NCBI GenBank assembly: GCA_030425685.1
Contig: JAUIAD010000002.1
Location: 248,001-312,000, forward strand
DNA from: Gammaproteobacteria bacterium
GTDB lineage: Bacteria > Pseudomonadota > Gammaproteobacteria > Coxiellales > Coxiellaceae
Reading direction: 5' to 3'
Length of the DNA stretch: 64,000 nt
Shown here: positions 17,899 through 27,606 of the stretch, one piece after another
Layout: each line of letters begins with the position of its first letter
How positions within the stretch are numbered: the first letter of the stretch is position 1
The notes under the pieces: model-generated
Told to the model about the DNA's origin: nothing
Databases searched by the model: none
Seen by the model: the letters and a program-made list of their open reading frames with translations, nothing else
Program-made: the position numbers and the translations under genes

Positions 17899-19164
17899 AT
17901 GAAAGTATTTGCGTTGGTTGATTGCAACAATTTTTATGTTTCTTGCGAGCGTGTTTTTAATCCTAAATTAAAGCATCAACCGGTGGTGGTGCTATCTAAT
18001 AATGATGGTTGCATTATTGCGCGCAGCAATGAAAGCAAAGCATTAGGTATTGCCATGGGCATGCCCTATTTTAAAATCAAACATTTTTGTCGGCAGCATC
18101 ATATCCAGGTTTATTCTTCCAACTACAGTTTATACGGCGATTTATCGCAGCGTGTGATGGATATTTTAAAATGCCATGTAGAGGATGTTGAAGAATATTC
18201 TATTGATGAAGCCTTTTTACGTTTTGAAATATTTAGGCAAGCAAAAGACTATATTATTATTGGGCAACAATTGCGGAATACCATTGCACAATGGGTTGGC
18301 ATTCCGGTTTCCATTGGCTTTGCGCCCACCAAGGTGCTCGCAAAAATCGCCAATCATGTTGCCAAAAAACAAACACAAAGTAATGTGTTTACCCTATTAG
18401 ACCCACAAAATTGCCAACGCATTCTTAGCACTTTTCCCATTACCGATATCTGGGGCATCGGCAAAAAATGGAGCCAAAAACTCAATCAACTCGGCATTAT
18501 TACCGCATGGGAATTACGCAATGCCCCACAAAAAATAATCCGCCGACATTTCAATGTGATGATGGAGCGAATTATTTTAGAATTAAGAGGCACCCCATGT
18601 TTAGATTTAGAAATCGACGAGCCGCGCAAAGAGATTGTTTCCTCACGCTCTTTTGCCAAAGACACCAGCCATTTAAAAGATCTTAGAGAAGCCATTAGCT
18701 GCTACACCGCACGCGCATGCGAAAAACTTCGCCAGCAAAATGGTTATGCTGGTGCTGTTAGAGTGTTTGTCACATCCAGCCGTTTTGACAACCACCAACA
18801 CTATAGCAATGCTGCCACCAATCACTTTGCTGAGCCAACGCAAGATACACGCTATATTTTAAAACGCGCCTTAACCGCCCTAGAAAAAATATTTTTGGCA
18901 GATATTCAATATAAAAAAGTCGGTGTGATGCTATTAGATATTTCTGCTGATAAACAAAGCCAAGTAGATTTGTTTGCCGAATTATCGGCGGCTGATGAAC
19001 AAAAGTCCGCTAGCTTGATGAAAACGATAGACACCCTCAATCAACGCATGGGAAAAAACACAATTTGGTTAGGGTCGCAGGGAATTGAACGACGCTGGCA
19101 GATGAAACGCCGATACTGTTCGCCTTGCTATACTACACGATGGGATCAGTTATTAAAGATTTAA
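17899..19164 (+). CDS. umuC: DNA polymerase V catalytic subunit UmuC
   Basis: A 421-residue Y-family polymerase. The start FALVDCNNFYVSCERVFNP holds the first metal-binding Asp. SNNDGCIIARS and YSIDEAFLRF (second Asp/Glu) complete the active site. A helix-hairpin-helix region (PITDIWGIGKKW) and a little-finger domain follow, and the length matches E. coli UmuC (422). With cleaved UmuD it copies past DNA damage and causes mutation. It ends in a 4-base overlap with the convergent hydrolase gene. Confidence 0.96.
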   Translation: MKVFALVDCNNFYVSCERVFNPKLKHQPVVVLSNNDGCIIARSNESKALGIAMGMPYFKIKHFCRQHHIQVYSSNYSLYGDLSQRVMDILKCHVEDVEEYSIDEAFLRFEIFRQAKDYIIIGQQLRNTIAQWVGIPVSIGFAPTKVLAKIANHVAKKQTQSNVFTLLDPQNCQRILSTFPITDIWGIGKKWSQKLNQLGIITAWELRNAPQKIIRRHFNVMMERIILELRGTPCLDLEIDEPRKEIVSSRSFAKDTSHLKDLREAISCYTARACEKLRQQNGYAGAVRVFVTSSRFDNHQHYSNAATNHFAEPTQDTRYILKRALTALEKIFLADIQYKKVGVMLLDISADKQSQVDLFAELSAADEQKSASLMKTIDTLNQRMGKNTIWLGSQGIERRWQMKRRYCSPCYTTRWDQLLKI

Positions 19165-19952
19165 TGTTTTAATGTCACAACAAATCGCTGCAGGGTATGC
19201 CAATACTGCGTGCGATCAAGGGCAATAAAATTAATATGTCCAGCACCGCTTATCGGCAAAAATAATTTAGGCTTATTAGCCGCCTCAAACAAGGCTTTCC
19301 CCTGCCAAAAAGGAACAATACTATCTGACTTTCCATGAATAACTAACAAAGGCACATGAACATTTTTTATCTTAGCAAAATTATTGTATTTATCGAATAA
19401 CAAAAAAGGAATTTGCGTATAAACACGGTAAATACTTAAATAAGGTGATTCCAAAATTAATCCAGCAACCGGCTGCTCGGTAGCAAGCTGCGTCGCCACA
19501 CCTGTCCCCAAAGAATGCGCCATTAAAATAATACGATCAGCCGGTATTTTTTTCTCACGACGAAGATATTGATAAACCGTGCGAATATCGATGTAAGTAT
19601 TTTTTTCAGACGCCTTGCCGCTACTAGCACCATAGCCTTGATAATCATAACCAATCACTGAAAAACCATGCTGTTCTAACGCTTTTAAAAAATGAAAACT
19701 CATACCAAGATCAGAGGCATTACCATGACTATAAAGCACGGTGTATTTCGCCTTTTTGTTTTGCAAATAAACAGCGGCAATGGATTTGCCATTCGCGGTT
19801 TTTAAGTGAAACATCCCGGGAAGTCGTTGATAAGTTGCCGGTCGCGGGGGAATAAAAATCATCAATGGGCTGATAAAATAAACCAACACACTCATCAAAA
19901 ACCACGCCACTATAGCGTAAAAAACTAGCCAGAAAACTTTATGTCTCATCAT
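19161..19952 (-). CDS. Membrane-anchored alpha/beta hydrolase (ABHD13/17, BEM46-like)
   Basis: A 263-residue serine hydrolase. One N-terminal membrane helix (about residues 7-32) is followed by the hydrolase core: oxyanion strand YSHGNASDLG, GYDYQGYGASSG, nucleophile elbow MAHSLGTGVAT, acid in VIHGKSDSIVPF, and His in GAGHINFI. Family members cleave lipids or acyl groups at membranes. The substrate is not known. The catalytic face probably lies in the periplasm or at the cytoplasmic membrane surface, depending on helix orientation. The gene starts MM without a strong ribosome site. It converges on umuC with a 4-base overlap. Confidence 0.85.
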   Translation of the reverse strand: MMRHKVFWLVFYAIVAWFLMSVLVYFISPLMIFIPPRPATYQRLPGMFHLKTANGKSIAAVYLQNKKAKYTVLYSHGNASDLGMSFHFLKALEQHGFSVIGYDYQGYGASSGKASEKNTYIDIRTVYQYLRREKKIPADRIILMAHSLGTGVATQLATEQPVAGLILESPYLSIYRVYTQIPFLLFDKYNNFAKIKNVHVPLLVIHGKSDSIVPFWQGKALFEAANKPKLFLPISGAGHINFIALDRTQYWHTLQRFVVTLKH

Positions 19953-20055
19953 GCGGTAACGATATCACCTTAGAGAATAAACTTCCAGCATTGCAATTTA
20001 TCCAGCGCAAGCAATGGCTCTAAATTATTGAACAACAACCATAGACACAAAATAA

Positions 20056-21378
20056 TTAACGGTAGAGACAATCACTTCTTGGCGTATCCTTGTCATTTGT
20101 CAATAGTTTATAGGAAACATAACAGGCAGCTGTAACAAATACAGCACTAACTGCATAAAATAAACGCCGCGGTGATTCAGTAACAGGCTTTGCCAACAGC
20201 AATGACGCCATCATATCGACCGCTTCTTTTTTAGGAACACCAAGCTCAGACTTTGATATTGGCTCGCTGTTTAACTGATCAACAGATCTCCTAAAAAAAC
20301 TAACCATTTTATCGTCGCCAACAAAAAAACGGTCTTCAGGCAAAAAGGATTTTTTATTAGCGTCATGACAAAATGCTGGTTTACCTTGTAAGGCAGCTTT
20401 TGTTACTAGCGTAGCGGGCAAACCACAAGCGACACTATCAGCAGCTTTGGCAGCTTGATCACCTGAAATATTTTTTTTAATAAAAAAACTCTCATCAAAC
20501 TGCTCCAAATTAACTTTTTTCTGCAGCCTATCTGGCAAAACAAATTTTACACGTTTCGTGACAGCTTTTGGATAACGCGACAAAATGCTCACAAGCGAAG
20601 TCAAATACGCATTCATATCACTGGTACCTGGATGAAGACCAATACGAATTTCCAAAGGCGAAAAAATATTTTCGTTATCATTGTGTAAAACCGCCAACAT
20701 ATCATTGAGCAGCGCCTTATCGATATCAGCATCTTTAAGACCAGAAATAAATAAAAGCTTTTGCGTCGGGGAAACGTGCAATTGTTGACGCAAGGGATCA
20801 CCATCATCTGATTTACCATCCTTTGCTTCCAACACAGCATCGATACCTAAATGCCCCACGGCAGCAGTCTTCAATTCTGTATTGATTGACTGAAAAAATT
20901 CCTGTGCTTTTGCTGTTGGCAGCGCCCAACGGAATGAAGACTGCCATACCTTTTTTTGTCGCACAATGTTCTCATAAACATGACCAACTTCCTTATAAAG
21001 GTAATCATTATAAATAACACCCACCTTAAGCTGCTGACTAACTAACTCCGCAACCTGAAAAGGAACAGCCGCATTTAGTTTTGATGGCGTACCAATATAA
21101 GCGCGGTCAATTGACAACACCTTTAAGTACTTATCAACTTTTTGCAACTGCTGTGGTGATAAGCTGCCATTTTCTAATTGACCAATCTCTTGCTCAGAAA
21201 AAGACATATCACGCAAGGTAAAATAAGCAAACTGCTCCTGCTGTTTGAAAACCTTTTCCGCTGCCTCACCCAGCACAAAAAAATAAAGCTTTTCTGCGAA
21301 ACGCTGCTGCACACGCTTTGCAACCGCCAGCATGGCCTGTGTGTCACCTGTACTATGTGAAACAAATAAAATAGACAT
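20056..21378 (-). CDS. Orphan protein with C-terminal membrane anchor
   Basis: A 440-residue protein of unknown function. The ATG at 21378 is preferred because AGGAG lies six bases before it. The N-terminus (ILFVSHSTGDTQAMLAVAKRVQ) looks like the first strand-loop-helix of a Rossmann/GT-B-like fold, such as found in glycosyltransferases. The middle has strand-helix alternation including an LLFISGLKDADIDKALL stretch, but no catalytic motif that I can name. A single hydrophobic helix near residue 415 (LFYAVSAVFVTAACYVSYKLL) is followed by a short charged tail, a tail-anchor arrangement. Glycosyltransferase-like is a guess. Confidence 0.7.
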   Translation of the reverse strand: MSILFVSHSTGDTQAMLAVAKRVQQRFAEKLYFFVLGEAAEKVFKQQEQFAYFTLRDMSFSEQEIGQLENGSLSPQQLQKVDKYLKVLSIDRAYIGTPSKLNAAVPFQVAELVSQQLKVGVIYNDYLYKEVGHVYENIVRQKKVWQSSFRWALPTAKAQEFFQSINTELKTAAVGHLGIDAVLEAKDGKSDDGDPLRQQLHVSPTQKLLFISGLKDADIDKALLNDMLAVLHNDNENIFSPLEIRIGLHPGTSDMNAYLTSLVSILSRYPKAVTKRVKFVLPDRLQKKVNLEQFDESFFIKKNISGDQAAKAADSVACGLPATLVTKAALQGKPAFCHDANKKSFLPEDRFFVGDDKMVSFFRRSVDQLNSEPISKSELGVPKKEAVDMMASLLLAKPVTESPRRLFYAVSAVFVTAACYVSYKLLTNDKDTPRSDCLYR

Positions 21379-21488
21379 AAACACTCCTAAGAATTCGCCA
21401 ATAGAAAACGCATAAAAATAAGCGAATAATAAATCATCATTATTAATATTTTATTAAATAAAAAATAAGCAATGAATAACGAAGATAC

Positions 21489-21507
21489 CCACAGATTCTG
21501 TGGATAA
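21489..21507. promoter_or_regulatory. Inverted repeat with a DnaA-box match
   Basis: CCACAGA and TCTGTGG pair around one T, and the right arm reads on as TGTGGATAA, the complement of the DnaA consensus TTATCCACA. Only one full box is seen, so this is a possible DnaA-regulated site rather than an origin. Confidence 0.3.
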
Positions 21508-21763
21508 GTCTTTGGATTGTCTGCGGAATACTCTGCAACCATATGATTTGTAGCAAATATATTTGATTGTTTTTTTGCGAAGCAATAACTAGCGTTGCTT
21601 TGATAATACACACTACAATAAAGCGCATATTGTTACTGCAAGGCCACCAAAAGAAAAAAACACCTTGAAAAATAAGTAAAATAAAAGGCTGATTAAATAA
21701 TAGTACTTTCCCAGCTGATTTAACCTTCTGTTAATCATTTGCAGGTACAATATAACAATAATA

Positions 21764-21789
21764 GGAGTTTCGCACTTGTGCGAAAATCC
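21764..21789. promoter_or_regulatory. Hairpin upstream of the 810-residue gene
   Basis: GGAGTTTCGCAC and GTGCGAAAATCC form a 12-base stem with one mismatch and a 2-base loop, about 45 bases before the ATG at 21835. The core GAGTTTCGCAC/GTGCGAAA is the same as in the terminator at 55012. Confidence 0.4.
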
Positions 21790-21834
21790 TGAATAATATA
21801 AAAAGTCTATTATCAATACTAAACAAGAGACCCG

Positions 21835-24267
21835 ATGAGAACAGAATCGAAAGAGATTACTCAACTACCCACACAGCATCAGCAGCTCGCACTAACATTA
21901 AGCGGTATAGCTATCAAGAGAATGTACGATGCTCTTGCCTATAAACTTAAAAACTACAACCGAGAGTATCTTAATGACCCCAGTGATTCCGAGCTCAAAG
22001 AAGAAGATGGGCTATTAGAAGAGATAAAAGACTTTCTTATGAAAGTATCTTTATTTTCCTTCGTCCAGGGAAATGGCTCACTATATGAAAAATACTTCAA
22101 CGAAATACATAAAAAAACTTTTTCTAGCTTAGGCGAAGAATTAGCGCGCAAATGGAATGCACTTGGCTACCGAATCAAACCGTTAAAGCAAAGAAATTTA
22201 GAGACACTACGCCAGTACAAATTTAAAAAAAAACCGGCGCTACTCGATACGATTGGCAGAGAAATACCAGGACATCTTGATAGCCAACCCGCAAAAGATA
22301 GAACAGCAACACGCATACAAACTTGGTGGCGACATGCATACCGAGCACGCACATTACATCGTGCACAACAGCTATTTGGCGCAAGCAGTAAAAATACGCT
22401 AACACAAGAAATCTATTTACCGCAACGTTTTGAATATCTACACGATGAGAAAATCCCTTCTTTGCAATCCTCGTTACAGCATAGAAGTTCTCGCCTAAGA
22501 GAGATCCTGCATGATGGTATTATTTACCCGCGGTCTATCAGCAAAAAAAGGGGCATCAGCGAGGGGAATGATACCCACAGGTATGATGATCGCATTATCT
22601 CGATGAGCCTACCGTACCAAATTCAGAATAAGAATTATTTAATTATAAAGAGAAGTGAAATAACAAATAGCACAAGCAAATCCCTGTATTATAAATTTTT
22701 TGACTGGGAAAACAAATATAGCACACCAGAAATAATACTAGCCGATGGCTGCACAATGCAAATAGAGGTAGAATTCCCCCAACTCTCCATCACCATAAAA
22801 AGACAAAACGACAAATGTCATTATAAAATAAATGCTAGTGAATTAATTTATCATGGCACGGAAGGACTAGAAAAGTTTCTTACCTTTCTACCATTTAAAA
22901 TAATGAATCACATTCCGGATAGCCATACCGCTCTTAAAGAATTATTCTACGATTTTCTTAGCACGCTAAGCCCAACGCAACTTATTGCACACCTGCAATC
23001 AATCACCCAGCAAATGACATCCACTAAAAACTCTGAAATCGCCTTTCTAAACCCACTCACATTGAGTTTTAAAATGTTAGAGCATGTTGATGATGATGAT
23101 GTTCATGTTGATTTTAATATGCTAAGGGCTATTATTGCTAGGAATGACTTAGATGGACTAAAATCACTTACAGAAAACGATAAAGCTAGAATAATACTCA
23201 ATAACTATTTTATTATTATGGGCATATATGAATACGCACATGAAAAAGGTGCAAAAATAATTTCTAACTATATCAAAACTCACTTTCAATGGGTGTTTAA
23301 AGAGAGAGAAGAATTTCAGCAGCGAGAAATAAAAAAACAATACGCACCACCGGAATTAATAAAGCATCAGCCTCTGGGCATCAATTTAGATAGCGATATC
23401 AACAGCATCGCCGAAATTATAATCGAGCAGTACTTTCATACTGATAAAATAAAGCTTGAACATGGCGCTATGCACGCCTCTCGCGCTGCAGTCTATATCA
23501 CAATGATCATTGAATTATACAAAAGCCAAAATGCATCATCCGCACTTGCCTTAAATGATAAGGATATTAAGCTGCTACAGATAGCCGCACTTTTTCACGA
23601 TCTAGGAAGACAATCAGATACTGGCGATGACCGCAAAGAGTGGGAAAGAGCATCCGCAAAGAAATGCTTTGACTTTTTATTACGCCTAGGCGTTAACCGC
23701 CGCAAAGCAGAAATTATAGCTGATGCCATTGTTAATAAAGATAGCGATATTAACAAACCTAAAAGTATTTACCGCAAGCTAATACAAAATGTCGATTCAC
23801 TCGATGTTCTGCGCAGCCCAGACTGGGACTTCGATGCCACCAAAATGGATTATTATAAAGAGTTTAAATCTCAAATCGATAGTGATAAGGATGCAGTTCA
23901 ACTTTTTTGTGCCGCCTTAGATACAGCAGCCATTCTAGTCTATGAAACTTGTGATTTAATTAAACCTTATGAACTACAAGCTCACATTGGCAAACTAGAA
24001 CCTACTTGGAATCATAATCAAAAACTAGCCTATGAAAAATCACGACACTGCTTCACTAAAATCGCCAAACACTTCTCAGAAGTTTATCACATGTATTTTA
24101 ATCGAACCAAAGAACACATACAAAAAAATAAACCGTCAATTGCGCACGTTACAGCAGAGCAGAAAAAAACAACACAAGCAGAAACGTATAAAGGGTCCTT
24201 CTGGAGTAACAGGCAATCATCCGATAAAATTGACAACAACCAACCAACAGCCCAATTTCAGCTCTAG
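21835..24267 (+). CDS. Large orphan with IQ motif and HD/SidE-PDE-like domain
   Basis: An 810-residue protein. A helical N-terminus is followed near residue 160 by TRIQTWWRHAYRAR, which fits a eukaryotic IQ calmodulin-binding motif. Around residues 540-680 is a helical phosphohydrolase-like core: EHGAMHASRA, then AALFHDLGRQ with the HD pair, a conserved ExxSAKKCFDFLLRLGV and VDSLDVLR. The same order of motifs is found in the protein at 56655 and resembles the phosphodiesterase domain of Legionella SidE effectors. The tail (last ~45 residues) is polar and disordered. A role as a secreted enzyme acting on host nucleotide-linked proteins is inference. A plain HD-domain phosphohydrolase is the alternative. 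Confidence 0.75.
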   Translation: MRTESKEITQLPTQHQQLALTLSGIAIKRMYDALAYKLKNYNREYLNDPSDSELKEEDGLLEEIKDFLMKVSLFSFVQGNGSLYEKYFNEIHKKTFSSLGEELARKWNALGYRIKPLKQRNLETLRQYKFKKKPALLDTIGREIPGHLDSQPAKDRTATRIQTWWRHAYRARTLHRAQQLFGASSKNTLTQEIYLPQRFEYLHDEKIPSLQSSLQHRSSRLREILHDGIIYPRSISKKRGISEGNDTHRYDDRIISMSLPYQIQNKNYLIIKRSEITNSTSKSLYYKFFDWENKYSTPEIILADGCTMQIEVEFPQLSITIKRQNDKCHYKINASELIYHGTEGLEKFLTFLPFKIMNHIPDSHTALKELFYDFLSTLSPTQLIAHLQSITQQMTSTKNSEIAFLNPLTLSFKMLEHVDDDDVHVDFNMLRAIIARNDLDGLKSLTENDKARIILNNYFIIMGIYEYAHEKGAKIISNYIKTHFQWVFKEREEFQQREIKKQYAPPELIKHQPLGINLDSDINSIAEIIIEQYFHTDKIKLEHGAMHASRAAVYITMIIELYKSQNASSALALNDKDIKLLQIAALFHDLGRQSDTGDDRKEWERASAKKCFDFLLRLGVNRRKAEIIADAIVNKDSDINKPKSIYRKLIQNVDSLDVLRSPDWDFDATKMDYYKEFKSQIDSDKDAVQLFCAALDTAAILVYETCDLIKPYELQAHIGKLEPTWNHNQKLAYEKSRHCFTKIAKHFSEVYHMYFNRTKEHIQKNKPSIAHVTAEQKKTTQAETYKGSFWSNRQSSDKIDNNQPTAQFQL

Positions 24268-24695
24268 TTATAGTGCCTTTTACATATAAGTTCCTAGTTA
24301 GCAAAAATCATGTTTCCTCCTATATTAGAAGTATGCTCATCGGAAGATCTGTGGTGTTTGACGGTATACCCCTAAAAAATTCGCCCAACACATAAACAAC
24401 AAAAATAGTGCTGTTTATAATAGACTGGCATGAACTTACTGACTTATTCGCTTCTCATTACACCACTGCTTTACTACCCTACTTTCAAATAACTTAAAAT
24501 AATATTAACCACCCACTACTCCTAAAAATTATATAGTAACTACTATATCACACAAACTCTAACAGATAGTTTGCGCTCACAGCTATATTTTTACCTGGTA
24601 ATTTCTAAATATATTGCGCACGCATCAGAATTTGTTAATGTTCGGGGGCTATAATGCCTGAGTTTAACAGACTCCACCAACAGTGAGAAAATACT
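24268..24695. other. Gene-free stretch with palindrome and promoter
   Basis: There are 428 bases without a gene. It holds an 18-base palindrome ATATAGTA-AC-TACTATAT at 24531-24548. It also holds a TATAAT at 24650-24655, about 40 bases before the next ATG, with no good -35. The palindrome may be an operator. Confidence 0.4.
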
Positions 24696-25361
24696 ATGAG
24701 AAGAGACGATGCTAACAACTATGACCCTACTAGTGATGACCCTACTAGTGATGACACTACCAGTGATGATACTAGCTGCGATGAAATGCCTAATGAAAAT
24801 AAAGAAAATGAAAGAACATCTGCTCTCCCGCCCAAACTAGAAAAATTTCAACCTTTAGCTGCAGATTTAAAGGAAGTTGAATTCCTAACGCCACTAAGCG
24901 ATCTGCCTAGAAATATCTCAGTATTTTTAAATGGCGTTAGTAGCAAAAAGAAAAAATCATCTAAAGCTCAACGCCCAAATATTTCTAAGCGACCCCAAAC
25001 TGCACCTGCCAGACAACAAACCGCCTTGCAACTTTTGAGGGAAAAACGTAAACAGCCTGCCATCGACAAAAAAAGATCTCTCTCTTTACTTACTGGCTCA
25101 TCACCCTTTAACACCAGTATATTATTGACTAAGGAGAAATCACCTCTTACCACAGGCATAATATTATCCGCAAGAAAACCAGCGCCGACCTTACCTCACC
25201 AAACAGCAAGTTCACTATTTAATAGCAGACAACCGTTATCTCGCCTACCATCTTTAAATCTTGCAAGTAACGGACGCCCACCCTCACGACGACCTAGACA
25301 ACTTGCCGCTATACATGAGAGCAAATCTGATGGAACAAACAGAACAACGTTAGGTAAGTAA
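24696..25361 (+). CDS. Disordered basic protein with N-terminal acidic repeats
   Basis: A 221-residue protein with no recognised fold. The first 30 residues contain four copies of a D-P/T-T-S-D/C type pentapeptide from a 15-base DNA repeat, so this part is acidic. The remainder is rich in Lys, Arg, Ser, Pro and Leu with many short LPxL/RPxxR pieces and no membrane segment, typical of an unstructured protein. Codon use looks like its neighbours. The start has only a weak GTGAG site. It could be a secreted effector or a binding scaffold, but nothing shows its function. Confidence 0.6.
   Translation: MRRDDANNYDPTSDDPTSDDTTSDDTSCDEMPNENKENERTSALPPKLEKFQPLAADLKEVEFLTPLSDLPRNISVFLNGVSSKKKKSSKAQRPNISKRPQTAPARQQTALQLLREKRKQPAIDKKRSLSLLTGSSPFNTSILLTKEKSPLTTGIILSARKPAPTLPHQTASSLFNSRQPLSRLPSLNLASNGRPPSRRPRQLAAIHESKSDGTNRTTLGK
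24723..24782 (+). repeat. Four 15-base tandem repeats within a coding region
   Basis: Units GACCCTACTAGTGAT (24723 and 24738) are identical. The next two (24753, 24768) differ at a few bases. They encode DPTSD-type pentapeptides, and copy number could vary by slippage. Confidence 0.8.
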
Positions 25362-25396
25362 AAAAATATGTAGCACCTACAACAGTTGGTGCTACA
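25360..25396 (-). terminator. Rho-independent terminator of the GT2 gene
   Basis: TGTAGCACC (25369-25377) pairs with GGTGCTACA (25388-25396). On the minus strand the stem is followed by AT and then seven T. It lies just after the end of the gene at 25410 and overlaps the convergent gene's end. Confidence 0.75.
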
Positions 25397-25409
25397 ACTG
25401 CACTAATGA

Positions 25410-27284
25410 TCAATTCTTTTTAAATATACTTGCGATTGAGCGCAGTGGCTTTGTCATGCGCCATGTTAAATTGCTTTGCATCTTTTCAATTTTCTTTTCC
25501 AAGCTTTCACGCGCCTCTGTCTCCTCACTAAGTGATTTAATCAACTTAACGCGATCTTCCTGCACCACTTTAAACATTCTTTTTACTTTTTCAAAATCAG
25601 ATTTGTGTGAGCTTTGTATATTAACAAGCTCTTGATCTAACTCTTTGCGTTTTGTTGATTCTTTTTTTGCGACTTGCGTTACATGCGTGTATTGAGATTG
25701 CAAATCGCGGTAGCCTTTTTTCCAACGCTCTAAGTAATTCTTTAACCTACCCTTCTCATCTTTTTCATATTGTATTATTAGACTATGTTCGCCTTTTAGC
25801 TTTATAATTTCCTGCTGACTCTTCATACAATACTGTAATAGATCTTGCTTTTCTTTGGAGCTTTTTCTGATATAAAGCGAATAGACATGCAATAAGTGTA
25901 GCAAAGTATCAGAAGCAACCTGCGCAACAGTAGAAAATAGACCGTCACTAATATTGGGGTTGACCTTACCCGTTAAGCAAGTTGGCGCATAAGGTCTGAA
26001 AAAACTCATCTGTGCTTCTTTCTCATCTTGATCTGCTTCACCCTCCTCTTCATCCTCATCTTCATCAGTGTCGCCCTTTGTATTTTCCTTATTGCTTGTC
26101 CCACTCAGTTTTTCTTCATCACGCTTTACTTGCTCTTCATTATTCTCAGCCTTCTTCTCAACTTCTTCACTGCCTACATCTTCAACACTGATATCACACT
26201 CAACTTTTTCAGTTTCCCTAATCTTTTCTGATTGACCTTTTTCTTCATTATTATAACCATTGTCGACTGGATGGCTCTGTCCATCCTTACTGGCACCCTC
26301 TTTATTTTCACCTTCAGCGTGTACTTGACCTACCTTATTTTGCTTATCACTGTCTGCTTCTTCTGACCTTTCGATGTGGACATCAACGCTTTCTATTTTT
26401 TCTGCTTTTGCATTACCCCCAACATCTTTTATCTCCTTATCCTTTTCCTCGCTTTTTATTTGCGTGGTACTCTGTTGTTTCTCAACCTCTTCTGAGCTCT
26501 CCACGGTCTGTGCTGTAGTCTTGCGAACTTTAGGGCTAAACCATTTTGCAATAAATAACTCGCTGTTTCTAGCACTTAAAAACTGATTCAAGATAGAAGG
26601 GGCAGCACCCGTTTGCTTTGATTCAAATATTGCTGTCGTCACTGTTTTAAAGTACCACTTACGCCATTTTAACGCCATGCATAAGTCTACATCCATCCAT
26701 TGTGATGGATAAAATCTTGCATCCACCCCATTCACATCATCCCACGCACTAGTTCTTATCATCATTCCTTTTGAGGATAGATAGCTTAATTTATTAAGGT
26801 TAACTAACTCTTCGGGTTTTGTTGGTGTCTCAGGTAATGAACGATCCATCCACCCTGTGGTATGTAATATGCCTCCACAACTCCCTGGTAGCACCTCACC
26901 TAATTCACTCACCGCAACTGGTGTTACCATGGCAAGCTTATCAGCATCTTCAAACTTTCCGTGCAGTTCATCTAAGCAATTAGGGCTTAACTCCATGTCA
27001 TCATGAATGATCCACATAAAATCAGAGTTGACATATTGCCGCGCAAAATTAAGCCCACCAGGATAGCCTAGATTTATACCGGTAAATTCAAACCTTGCCT
27101 CTTTGATTTTTTTTAACCGTGGATTGAAATATGGACTGTTAACAATACAAAGAATTGATACATTGAGCTCACCAGACTGCGCTACCAACGTATCAATACA
27201 GCGCCGCAGACGTTTAATATTAATGCCATATGTTATTATAACAGCTTCAACATCTGCCTTATGTTCACTCTTTACAATGGCCAT
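25410..27284 (-). CDS. GT2 glycosyltransferase with acidic linker and coiled-coil tail
   Basis: A 624-residue protein. Residues 12-250 form a GT-A, family 2 glycosyltransferase: VEAVIITYGI start, GINLGYPGGLNFARQ nucleotide-binding region, metal-binding HDDMEL (Asp95/96), and a WMDVDLCMALKWRKW acceptor-side motif like that of rhamnosyl/galactofuranosyl transferases. Residues ~255-430 are a highly charged Glu/Lys/Asp linker, including a run of Asp/Glu near 412-425. Residues ~480-600 are a long coiled coil, and the end MTKPLRSIASIFKKN is basic. The fused tail is unusual for this family and suggests oligomerisation or docking. The sugar and acceptor are unknown. It ends before a good terminator. 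Confidence 0.82.
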   Translation of the reverse strand: MAIVKSEHKADVEAVIITYGINIKRLRRCIDTLVAQSGELNVSILCIVNSPYFNPRLKKIKEARFEFTGINLGYPGGLNFARQYVNSDFMWIIHDDMELSPNCLDELHGKFEDADKLAMVTPVAVSELGEVLPGSCGGILHTTGWMDRSLPETPTKPEELVNLNKLSYLSSKGMMIRTSAWDDVNGVDARFYPSQWMDVDLCMALKWRKWYFKTVTTAIFESKQTGAAPSILNQFLSARNSELFIAKWFSPKVRKTTAQTVESSEEVEKQQSTTQIKSEEKDKEIKDVGGNAKAEKIESVDVHIERSEEADSDKQNKVGQVHAEGENKEGASKDGQSHPVDNGYNNEEKGQSEKIRETEKVECDISVEDVGSEEVEKKAENNEEQVKRDEEKLSGTSNKENTKGDTDEDEDEEEGEADQDEKEAQMSFFRPYAPTCLTGKVNPNISDGLFSTVAQVASDTLLHLLHVYSLYIRKSSKEKQDLLQYCMKSQQEIIKLKGEHSLIIQYEKDEKGRLKNYLERWKKGYRDLQSQYTHVTQVAKKESTKRKELDQELVNIQSSHKSDFEKVKRMFKVVQEDRVKLIKSLSEETEARESLEKKIEKMQSNLTWRMTKPLRSIASIFKKN

Positions 27285-27606
27285 AATTACACCGTTGTAT
27301 CACCCCTTAAACTGTTCCTGTCAGGCAAACATAGAAGATATGTGTAGAATTACATGTCTTTATCATTCTATGCTTCTATATACAAGCGATCTAGCATTAC
27401 ACATATATTATAGACTATTGTCATCGAACAGCAGGGGAAATAACGCATATATAACATACTGATATTTAATTAAAATATTAGCGATGCACTAAGAGAATTT
27501 AACCTGCAATCCTGATTCTTCACCAATAGACATCGCTTTAAATATTCATTGAGTCATTATGTTTTACATTGCTCTCGTTATTCTACAACCTAGCTAAAAA
27601 CATTTA
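27285..27606. other. Gene-free stretch
   Basis: There are 322 AT-rich bases between the small peptide gene and the GT2 gene. I see no convincing gene or strong hairpin here. It probably contains the promoter of the GT2 gene. Confidence 0.4.

Larger units (their letters stand above)
21379..21834. other. Gene-free AT-rich stretch
   Basis: There are 456 bases between two divergent genes, with no convincing gene. It holds the inverted repeat CCACAGA-T-TCTGTGG at 21489-21503, whose right half extends to TGTGGATAA (a consensus DnaA box, 21499-21507). It also holds a hairpin at 21764-21789 in front of the next gene. Confidence 0.5.

Noticed and set aside
21489..21507. Replication origin
   Set aside because: Only one full DnaA box, with no box cluster and no dnaA/dnaN/gidA genes nearby.
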